A stretch of DNA of 64,000 nucleotides from Pagrus major (taxonomy: Eukaryota > Chordata > Actinopteri > Spariformes > Sparidae), in NCBI RefSeq assembly GCF_040436345.1, contig NC_133232.1:37073683-37137682 (forward strand). The letters run 5' to 3'. The first letter of the stretch is position 1; each line of letters begins with the position of its first letter. Of this stretch, positions 25,566 through 37,500 are shown piece after piece. The notes beneath the pieces were generated by a model that was not told the DNA's origin, did no database searches, and saw only the letters and a program-made list of their open reading frames with translations. A program made the position numbers and the translations under genes.

Positions 25566-28500
25566 CCTCTCTCTCTCTCTCTCTCCCTGTTACACCTGTG
25601 TGTATCTGTGTGTATCTGTGTGTATGCGTGTCTTTTTTTAGCACTTGCAAAGAGAACAAAGGCATCTACTCGGCCATGCGTCTGGACAAAGTCTTCAACA
25701 TCTCCTCCTACCTGAACACTACAGTGGTCAGTAAACTCAACACACAATAGAAGCATTTTGGCAACTGTATTTGACTTATTCCTTTACCCACTGGTGGAAA
25801 CTCAGGAAGTAGACATGATCTTTTGCCTTTTGTTTTGCGGTTTTACTGCAAAACACTGCTTGTCAAAAAGACAAATCACAAAGTTAATCATTCACGTGTT
25901 TAAAATAAAGAGAGGATTACGAATGTTAAGATAGGATGTGGTGCTACAACGTAACTGATCAAAGATTCAAGTCACAAACAGTTGTGTGAGTCATGTGATT
26001 AAAATAAGCACTCTGTATGAAACTAACCCTTTTTCCAGAAATGATCTTCACAACATGTTCTCAGGAGCAGTTAATATAAAATACATCTATGCAATACATT
26101 CTCAAACAAGGGTTGGTGGAGTGTCCAGAAATCTCCATCCTTGGCTGCAACAGTGTGCAGACAGACTGCTCAGCCCTGACGGCACCTCAGTCTGCCTGAG
26201 GCAACACATGGATATAAGTTCCTGTTTCTCTCTGACCCTCAGCCAGCCACTTCTGCCTGCACGCCTCACACATTCACCACTTTCCTGCCAGTTGGCAAGA
26301 TCGTCTTGGCTCCAACAGCCAACAGCTGATACCTCCCGTGCTGTCTGGTTCTGCACATTGGTCATTTGTCTTCATTTAATGCCTGCAAATGTTTCAAGTT
26401 TCCCCAAAAGTGTGACACTCGGCCCGACAGAACTTTAGCAAGACAGATCAGGGTCCGGTTATTGTGTCACTTCTACGGGCTTCAGTACGAATGATGAGCT
26501 CTCTTGAAACATTATGTAAACGGACTGCTTTGTTGAGCTCTTCAAGGTGTGAACACTGTCCATTCCACATCTAAACGTCTCCCTCTTAGTCTCAGTAACG
26601 CCGTGCATTTGTTTCTCACGGTGGAATAACATTGACCTAATCCTCAAACTGATCTGTGGCTTTCATATATTACTTTTCTTCAAGTTGGTCACTCAGACGT
26701 GGTGAATCAGCGTGATGAGACTTTATGTCACTTTTCAAAACATTTCATAAAATCTTAATTAGACCAACTTAGCATCTCATTATCTTCGGCTCTGAGGAAA
26801 CCTTTGTCCACATATACTGCACATCATCTAGTACTCACAGAGAAGGGTAGTCCCTCCATTAGTGACGTGCTGAGGGGCCACCTGTCACCTGTGTTGTGGT
26901 CATCAGTGTCCTCTCACGTGTCCCACCTGGACCCGTGGAGCCGGACTGGGAACATCTCCTACAAACCCATATTAGATATTCAACATCAAGTGGACCCGAG
27001 CTGCTCAACGTGCACACGTCACCGTATGCGCTGTCGTCACTTCCTGCTTGCGTCAAAAGCCACTTCACCTCGCGGACACTCGCTGCGGGCTAGAGTGACG
27101 TCACCTCCACGCCACACGAACACCGCATCGCAGCTAGCGGCTGTTAGCTAGCAGCTGTTAGCTAGCGGCTGACAGCAGCTAGCTAACAGCTGCTAGCAGC
27201 AGCTAGCGGCTGACAGCAGCTAGCGGCTAGCAGCTGTTAGCTAGCAGCTGCGCTAGCTTGAGCGGCTAATGTTGTGCTGACGTCAGCTAACACCGGCACT
27301 TTCGGAGGTGACGTAAACTAGTGCGTACAGGTGCATTAAATATGACGTTTTTAAGATTAAACGTGGAGACATTTCAGATATCATTTTCATAATATGCACA
27401 TAATAGAGATAAATACAGATTGGCAATTAATCTCACATTATGTTAACGATGCATCACTAACCATAACCACGAGCGTTTCTGACGTAGTGCTCACAGCTGA
27501 TTGGTTGAGCCGACAGCAGAGGCTCCTGCTGACAGACTGATCATTTAACAGCTGGTCTGTTGGCTCATTAAATGAATACACTCACCTGTGCACCTGTAAA
27601 TGATGCCAATATTATCATTTCCACTAGGATTTTACTTAATGAGCTCAGTTTCCAGATTCATCGTTTTATTAAAAAGCTTATTTAGATTTATTTTCTTTTT
27701 TTTGTTTTTAAATCACTCTCAAGCATCACAGTCGATAGCAGGGGTCCCAAACTCACATTATCTTAAGCCAGTGTCATTATCAGAGGGCCACTACAGCGTA
27801 CAAGTACTGCAAGAAAGAGCAGTTTAAGATCTGGGTCTATAGTTTTATAGAGTTTATAGTAAAATGCTTCAAAACACTAATTGCATTTATTTAAAACAAT
27901 CCCTTTGAAAGATTGTTTGGTTTGAAGACCAGACCTCAGGACCTCATGTATACGCAGTAGAAAAGCTTAATACGCTGGACAGTTTTTAGTCTTCGGGGAA
28001 ATCCAGCCCGTTCACATACAGTGTCAGTACCATGTCATCTTGGGACAAACAACTTTACTGCCAACATTTTTGTTGTTTCCTCTTTATGTCTCCACAATAA
28101 AGTGTACGTTGTCGGTTTTGGTGGTGAAATTGCATATTACTATTCAAGACCTCCTTTTTGAAAATCATATTTGTAAACCTTGGCTGTGTCTCCTTGGTTT
28201 TGGCTTTCAGAACAGAAGAAAAAATAAATCCTAATGAACAATATTCCAGCTGTTTACAGTCATTGACACATAATACTTGTAGTCACTGTAGAGATCTTGC
28301 TTCTACTTGTGTCTGGCCAGTAATAGTACTGTATTACTCTCTCTTGGTCTTAAAACTAGCTGGTGAGGTTTTGCATGCAAATGTGTTCATTCAAGGAAAG
28401 TTTATATGTAAAGTACCTTTCAACTGCAAGGCGATACAAAGTGCTTTGCATAAGACATCCAATCCATTAAGATGTGATATAAAAGCAACCAAAGCACTAA

Positions 28501-31500
28501 AGAAAAGGGTTCTGGGTTCTTCAGAAATACATTAACAGCGACTTTCATTTACATTAGAAAGAAAGATTTTCCAAGAACAAACAGCATCAGGAAATACCAT
28601 TCTAGTTGGACTTCCATCCAAACCACATGTTTAAGACTTTTGGTCATTATAGTGCCAACATTTGTTTTGCATCTCTGTTGTCCTTTCATTATGTTAATGA
28701 CATTTCTGTATGTTTACAGTAATTCCCTGTTTCTGCTATACACAGAGATGAAATGTGACCAATAACTAAGTCACTTCCAACAGGCATAAATAGAGAAATG
28801 TAGCCATCAGTACCTAATAGTAATAAAATGACCTTTAATATTTGGATCAACAATCAAGCTGTTATGTTTTACCTCCAGGCCTTATTGAACCTAATGCTGT
28901 ACCTTTTTTGTGTGTGTTTACAGCTCACCAAGGATGTGGTGGGTCAGCTGGACAGTGTCAAGATCGACCTGAGGGGAATAATCCTGTTAGAGGCAGAAGG
29001 GAAGCAGAACCTCCTGGACTTCTCTGAAGCAGGGCTGTCAGAAATCAACTATGCAGACTACCTGGACGAGGTGACAAAAGCTCAAAAAGGACATGCTGCA
29101 ACAATTGTGCATGAATGATAGGAAACTTAAAGCTACACACACAAAATCAGAATCAAAAAGAATGAGCTGAAAACAGGCATAAAACACAAGAACAGGCAGT
29201 AAATACATAAAGTCAGTAAATATGATCTAACTGATATTTAAAATTGAACCAGCTAAATTGCATTAGGAGGCTGTACGACATCAGTTAGGCGGTATTTGCT
29301 CTATTAATATCAGATCAGTGTAAATATTGATAATAGTTTGTTCTATATGTACACTAATATTATTGCATTACAGCTGTACTTTAATGGTATGTTACCAGAA
29401 ATAGCTTGGTCCTTAAGGCTCAGCTGAGCAGCCTCCACCCTGGCTGTCAGTTAACATACAGCAGGCAGCCGTGCTTTACCTAATAAGAGCTGCAACGTGA
29501 CACAGTACAGTGGGTTCCTGCTGAAGACCACTGAAGCTCGATTATCAAAAGGATTCCTGCCAAGGCAAAGAGTGTGTAGGAACAAGCCAGGACTTGGCAT
29601 TCCCTGTCTTCTCTAACACTGGCTGTCAGGTTCATTTAGATTTATGTCCTGAGAGAGCAAAGAAAAGAGAGAGAGAAAAGCTGTAAGGACTCCGTTGTAC
29701 CAATTGTCCGGAGGCACAACTCACAAACTTTACAAAAGTCAGAATAAGTTATTTTGCTTCCAAAAAGTGTTGCTAGGTAATTTTTTGTCTGGTAAGTCAC
29801 CATCACATTATCATCGATTCATATGCCAATCTAGAGTCCAAAGTTCAGATTCAGTCCTTCAGATCGCTTTTTTGTTCAGTCATCATTCCAAAACCCAAAG
29901 ACTCTCACAGAAAGCACCCAAAAAGCTTTGTTAAAAAAATACATTTATAGAATAAAAGTTTCTAACCACTACATTTAATTGAATAAACTGAGATTTGCAG
30001 CTAATAGGATCAATTTGATCTTGGACATCAATGAAGTGAGCTCTACTTGGTAGTTATGTTTCTTTATTATCCAGAAAATAAATAATTCCTTCTCATGACA
30101 GTGAAGTTGTTGAGCATCTGAACATCTCCTCCTTCAGAAAATGCTGGAAGAATATGCATTGATGTGGTTTTGAAATGTAAAGCTGCATTGCTAATCTGTT
30201 TTGAATACAGCGGCTCATGTCATCATTATTCTTAAACCTTATAGTTGTTCCAAGCCGCAGCTGGATTTTTTTAAAATGCAGACCAACAAAAGACCACAAT
30301 GCAGAAAAATAAAAGTTTTTCTTTCTAATTATGTAGCTATAACATTACTACTGAGAGAAGAATATTTACTATTTTCTACCTGTTTGTCTTCAGGTCAACA
30401 AAGGAGTCACTGTGATGGATCTGCTCTCATTTGCTAGAGAGCTGGAGGCCCAGACAGACCTCATGGTAAGAACACCTTGGTGCCGTTTTGGCTGATATAC
30501 AAACATCAACTCAAGTAAATCAAATTATGCGCCTGTGAACTGAAGAAACACTGTGAAACTGCCTGTGTATTTAAAATGCCATGGTGGGAGCACTTTGGTG
30601 TGTCTCCAGCTCTGCCTAAATAGAGATGAGATAGTCTCTGGGAGCAGTTTGACTGACCTGCTGTTCTGTCAGGTGGTTTCAGGATTGTAGCAGAACGTAT
30701 TTACTCACCTTTACAACCTGTGAGTCCTGCAGGATCCTCCAGAAGGACGGTGCTCACAGTTAGTTTCATTACAAGTAAGCGTCTGTTAAAGAGAGACTTA
30801 TTTTAAACTTAATAACAAGTATAATAATAATAATTTTGATGTTAAAAGTTATAGCATCAAAGTTATGGTGCTACATGTAGCCTTACTCATACCTGACTGT
30901 ATGACTCTTTTTTTTTTTTTCAATTATGGTTTTTATTGTTTCCTTCACAGGCATTACAGAAGGCCATCGTTTGTGTTTTCCAAACATGCATTTACAAATG
31001 AAAACAAATAGACAAACCTCAAACTAAAAACACAACATCAGCAGGCACAAATAAATAAAAACAAAACTAATAAGACATTGGCACACATGTTTGAAGTACA
31101 AACAAAAGGGAGATAAATAAATAAATAAGATAAATAAATACAAATTAAAAAAAATACAAAAATCACAAAAAAATCATAAAAATGATGTCAGTACATATAC
31201 CATGCATATGCACACATCTCGTATTGTACCTGCTTGCACATACACACCCATCCTGTAAACAACCATACATGTACAACATATGTAGTGAACACTTGACCTG
31301 GAAGGAAACTATTTTGACTGTATGGCTCTTGAATAATAGAGGAGGAATTTGACTGCTGGACACACAAGAAATAGATGTTCCTTCAACAATTACCTCATGG
31401 TCTCTGTTCTGATGATCTTTTTTTGTAGTTAATGCGCTAAAAAATCCTTTCAGTGTTTTGACAAATGATATTTCACGAAAATTGCTTGTTTCCCTTTGTG

Positions 31501-34500
31501 TGTTTCAGCCCAGAGGCGCTCTGCAGACCGCTCTGAAAGGCCACATCGGCACTCTGCGGCAGATCCACAGTCAGCAGATCATCCCCATGGAGCAGGCCAT
31601 GGTAATGCCTGACTGTGTGTCTCTGTTTTCAGTTCTGATATTCATGCTGGCTGACCGCTTGGTTTTTGGTTAGATTCTCTGTCTTGTCCTCCGCTTAAAG
31701 GAATCATCCAACACAAACCACTTAAACTATGCAAAAAGAGCTATTGTTCTGAGACCTTATTGTTCTTCTACTCCTCAAAAAGTGAGAAAAGATGAACTGA
31801 CATGACATCAAGATTAAAATATTCACAACATAGCTAGACTTGTGCTTTGACAACGGACAATATTATGTGGTAAAAACATAAAATGGAAAACTTTGTGTAG
31901 TCATACAGAAGCCCAGCATAGAAGAGGCATGCACCTGTTTTCTCACCCACAGAGGCCTCAAAAGACCAGAGTGCACTGCAGCCACCGGGCATTTAGTGTT
32001 CTGGCTGACAGATGCATTTTCTTGTGAAAAATTTCTAGCTCTTTTGCTCCAAGTTCAGGTAGATGCAGTATACCCTCATCTGTTCTTCGCTGGGGGCTGA
32101 CTAAACACACTCTGGCAAATTTGGGAATTTAGGAAGATGAATAACTTCATTAGCAGAAGCTCATTGAGGGAAAAGTAAGAAACGACCAGAACAAAAGTAG
32201 CCAAAAGTGGATTTTCCCTGATGAACAGAGTGCAGAGCAGCTTATGAGACAGATATTTCCTTCAGGAGTTAGTAGAGACCAAAAAAGGAGCTAAAAGAAA
32301 GTGACCACTGGACTTAAGGTAGCTGCAAACATGACTCTAAATGAATGATAATGTTGCTTTGTGTGCTTAATGTTGCCTGTAAATAAGCAACCGGTAACAC
32401 TTTGTAAAGGTGATGTCGGGTTTGTGCTTACGGCTCGTTGCACTGCCCCCAAGTGGCCAAAAAATTAAAGCAGGTTCAGAGAAAGTCTACAAAATTGACT
32501 TCAAGATAATCTATGCTCAGAAGAATGGTTCACCAGTCAACGTTTGTTATGTACTGTAGTGTAACTGTGTATGCCAGAGCTACTGAGCAGGAGTCATTGG
32601 TGTATTATCCTTGTGCTAATGTCTTTTTAAGAGAATGGTATCATCTTTGACAGAGGAAGAATATTTCAGCATCATCAAAAGCAGAGCGTTTTTGACCCGT
32701 AGGCATGTGTCATCAAACATTTCACGTCTGTGAAAAACAAATTAAATATTCAGTTTTTCTTTCTCTGTCATAGACACTGCCATTCTTTTGAATAACACCG
32801 AGGATTTACAGCTACTTGCAATTCAGACAAGCAGTGACGCACTTCAACACAGCTTTTACAACAGATTTTTATGTTTTTCTTTGTTGTTGTTTTTTACTTT
32901 TTCTTCTTTCAACTTCAAGAAATATGTTAGAGCGAGGGTAAGCAGAAGTGTGTCCATCCTGTGTATTTAGTGTCCCATTTGTTCTTTTGAGAGATATTTT
33001 ATCTCATAGATGACATCGTAATCTGAGAAGATATATCTCATTTAGGGTGGTACTGTAGGATATTGTGTGTGTGTTCTTGTTTTTACATTTACACAAAGAT
33101 CATATTCTCTATGGTGTTGAACATGAAGGAGTTTGTACCAAAATATTGCGAAATATCCACTTTAGGAAAAGACATGTTACTAAAGGTCCCATATTATGCT
33201 CTTTTTAAGGTGCGTATTTTTATTTAAGATTACAATAAACTACTTACATGCTTTAATGTTCAAAAAGCACAGATTTTTCTCATACTGTCCGTTGCAGCAG
33301 TACCTCTATTCATCCTCTGTCTGAATTAGTTTTAGCCTGTCTCTTCAAGGCCCCCCCCTCTTGAAAAACCCAGTCTGCTCTGATTGGTCAGCTCTCACAG
33401 GCCTGAGCAAGCCCTGCCCACATTCTTAATCAGCAGTGCTGGTGCTTTTGTGACCATGGCCAAGCTCGAAGCATGTGAAATTACATCATTATGTGATGCA
33501 GAGGGGCCCAAAAAGACTTTTCCCGTAAGCTTATATTGTGAAAGTAGCGGCTGTACAACATTGGACAAATGTTGCACAAACTTTATAGGCCGCGTGATGG
33601 GGAAGCCGCGAGAATCAGACTTTTTGGCTTCACGTGCCACTGAGCAACTTTCATATAATGAACGGGGCTCTTCCTCCAACGCAGTATCCTGATTGCACTT
33701 ATTAGATCCATGGCGGTGTGGCTGAGGACTGTGTGTATGTAGTTGTGACATCACAACTTCACAGAAGTCCTGACAGCTCATTTGAAAGCAGCGTTTGTGA
33801 ATGCAGCCTTTGTTCAGTTCTCTGTGGATTGAGCGTTTTGATACTTTCACATTATTTTAAACCAGCTGTAAGTGCTGTAAACACTAAGACATGTAAGTCA
33901 CTTTGTTCAAAATGGGACCTTTAATTCAGTCCTTCATTTGGTAACAGCTCTGTCTCTTCCATCATTGGTGGGAAACGAGGAGAAAACTTTTCAATTGTTA
34001 CATACAGTGTATGTCAGCAATTGTATCACAAACTTAGTGATATGTGGATATTTCATTTTGGAGCACAATCCTTCTGCATGCCTGTAATGAAAACAGAATC
34101 CTGGTCATAAAGTGTTAGTTTTGTTCCTGCCTGGTCTCGTTTGTGGTTCAGTGGCGTTTCCAGTTGTAACAATGACTCTTGACTGTATCTGCTGACCTTT
34201 AACATGGCTGATGTAACACTTTTCTTTTTAAAGAGCGCATTGAACCAGAGTATGAGGTTCCTGGAGAGAACAGCCTCAGACTTGCCTGTAAGTAAACCAT
34301 CCTTTCAGCCTGAATCCTGTATCGAGCCTTAGATTAAGGCTTAAACTGATCGATATCTCTCATTTATTCTCTACAGAACAAAGTTCTAGCAGTTCTTGAT
34401 GCCATTGAAGCTGCCCAGTACCTCATCTCCCAGAATGCTACACATTTAATCAACCGGGTAACCGAAGAATCACCTGCTTTGTTTACATTCTCGATTTGTG

Positions 34501-37500
34501 AATGATCTGTAACTCACATTATGTCTTAATCTTCTTCAGGAAACAGGAAGATTCACAGCGACCATCATTGGCTACTTCCATCAATACATAGAATGGGTCA
34601 AATCCTCTGTAAGTGTTTGTGTTAATTTGTTAACTTGTTGAAGCGTATGCGGTTCTCACTGAAGTGTTGACTTGACCGTTGAGTCCAGTAATCATTTTAG
34701 TCAAAACCAAACACTGGTGGGGCAAAGAGAGTTGTGTACTGGCAGAAAGACTTTGCACGTTACATAAGAGGAGGAGTAAATATAGGAGAGACGAATATAA
34801 CAGTTACAACCCCTATAAATCTGAGGAATCTGCTTTGTGGCACATTGGTTTCTGCTGTAGTTAACTTAAGGAATTCAAAACAAAGTAGAAAAGACATGTT
34901 TGAAGCCTGAAGCTGTTTTGTTGCTCTCAGAGTCAAAAGAACAGTTCAGTCAGAATCGTATTGTTGTTTTCCAAGAACATAGATCTGTTTTGCAATGAGC
35001 AGTGACTCTTGACCAGATAGCATGGTAACACAACAGGATGTCATGTCCTTAAGGAGCAAACAGCAGTTGACATGCAGAATAAGGAGACGGTTTTACTGCT
35101 GATATACAGAATGTGTCCAGAACGTGTGTCTCTGTTGACTGTTCATGTCTTCCTCTCTGTAGCTGGCCCTGGAGGTGGCACCCTGCAAGCCTTTCAGCAA
35201 CATGGTGGACACAGCAGAAATCATTACTTGCAGTTTCTTGGTGGACTCCATGGTAATTATAGCTGAGATACAGGGAAACAAAACCACATTTGAACAGCGG
35301 TAGGAATGTGTTTTAAAAAGACCACTGTGGTTAGCTGTCGCTTATCAGATTTACTGAAATCTGTTTTGGTCAACTTATAAAATAAAGTTTGCATAGAAAC
35401 TTTTCAAATGTGACATCATACAGTACATGCCACTTGTGTTTGTCACAGCCAGTAAGAAACACAAAGTTTCTGTTTATGATAGTGGATATAAAGCCAGAGC
35501 AACAGTTGTTTTGATTATTGATCGAGAAGTTCAGTTTGACCGAGCAGCACAAGGAAACAAACGAGCAGTGTGAGGTAAGAATTGAAAAAAATGAAATAGA
35601 ATGAAACAAAATAAAACTTTAGGTTGAAATTTGGTATGCTAACATATATGTATAAGTAAGATATATTAAACATTTTAGTAGATTCAAGTTATATTTAATA
35701 CAAATATGCATGAAAGGGACATACAAACAGCAGTTTGTTGGGCTGCAGCTTGTGATTTATCATTAATAAATATGCACATTATTTATTATTTTAAGAAAGA
35801 AAGAAAAAGAAAGAATTATATTTTCTGGGGTATAGAAAGAGCTCATGTCATGTTTTTTAGTTTTGTATCAAAGTTTTAAATTCTGGTATCTTGACAACCT
35901 TAGCACAAGGGGAAATCTTTCACATTGCGTGTTATTGTCCCAAAAGACAAAGAAAAGATCCTGGAACTTGAGAATGTTTGGCATTTTTGCTGGGAAAATG
36001 ACTTGAGTGAATAATTTAATGTGGATCAACTAATTGATTAATTGATTCAGCTGTAATTGCCTTGTTTTTTCCCTCAGAACACATTCTGGATGGGCCTGGG
36101 CTGCAGCACTCTCTTCCTGCTCCCGAGCATCATCCTTGCAGTAAAACTAGCCAAGTACTACCGCAGGATGGACACAGAGGATGTTTACGATGAGTGAGTG
36201 CTTGTACTTGTTATTCTACCACTTCTTTACAACTGCATATATACATACATTTATTGTATAGGTTTATGTTTAATAGAAAAAGATATGATTTCCTTAAACG
36301 CTGTGAATGGTTGCAGGACATCCTTCTTTCTCTTCATCTAGCTGAGCTGCAAATAATGAGGAGGAATTTAACTTTTCAGTTCATAGTTTGCTAATTCACT
36401 TACTGGAGGATGTGAATATTATTTGATAACACTGAGATTATTTTAGTTTTACTTACTGAGTTCTGTTTTGTCGCAGTAGCTCTGCTGGTTTGTTGTTGAT
36501 TTATTCTCTCCTCCCTTCTCTCTTCCTTGTAGTTCCTCTGTTTCTGGGACTTGGCATTTTACTTTGTGATAACCATTTCTACTATTTCCAACATCCATAT
36601 CCTTCATTTTGTTCATGTCATTCCTCTCTGTCAAGCACTTGGCACTTTACAAAGAAACATTGGCGCATTTGTCAATTTATATTTCTTCTTCATGCACCTT
36701 TTTTTCACTGTCACTGGACTCATTAATCACAGCTTTACTGCAACACAATGTCTCGATCAGTGGCGTCTCTCGCCATGTGATCTGTGCTGGAACATGAACA
36801 TTTCAATAACATTTTTATGTTGTTTTTTGTGTATCTTTATAGCATTGAGACAATTCCCATGAAAACGTAAGACCTTTTACTCCACCTCCCTCTCCTTCTC
36901 TACTTCTCTCACTCTGTGCTTTTCTCTGGATCTTGTACATAAAACTGTTTACTAAATTCTTGGTGCTGGTTGACGTTTTTAAGCTTGGACTTGCTCTTAT
37001 GGGTGGATGGTGTGGCTTCTTGTCGTGTGCTACCTTTGAAAAGTGCCCCTTACCTTTCATGAAGGGCTCTTGCAATCATTACCTTACAAGTCCACCTGCT
37101 TTTTGTAAGTTCTAGTGTAAATAAAACACTCTGGTTTGTACTAAAAGAAAAAATATTCATCTCCTAACATTCTTGCAAAGTTTGACTACTCAAAATGAGC
37201 ATTTTTACTCCAGAAGTTTGATCAGCATGCCATGTCTCTCACATCACATTTTTCATCCCTTTTTTTTGTATGCAATATTTTGTTTTCAGTATGGAAATTG
37301 GTAATAATGGTTATCATAGTGAGCGCTCACAAGGTATCCCAAATCCTATGATGACAAGGTAAACGCTATAATAATCCTGTTACTGCATGTTATGGGCGGT
37401 GGAGGCATGCCTGGGGATGTGGCTATTTTCACAATGACGTGGCCGGACACAGTGCATGCCTTTGAGGGAGTTGATTCATTGCACACACGCTTAAGCAAAC

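Larger units (their letters stand above)
25727..28923 (+). other. prom1 intron (3.2 kb) with a GC-richer island
   Basis: No exon is seen. Most of the intron is unique. The segment about 26800-27310 is richer in C, G and CpG than its surroundings and contains a GCTAGC/CAGCTG-rich repeat and two CRE palindromes (see separate entries). A 150-aa frame at 25986-26438 has no family motif. Confidence 0.8.

Noticed and set aside
25986..26438. 150-aa + strand frame in a prom1 intron
   Set aside because: No family motif, no splice sites in phase, and the prom1 coding sequence is contiguous without it.
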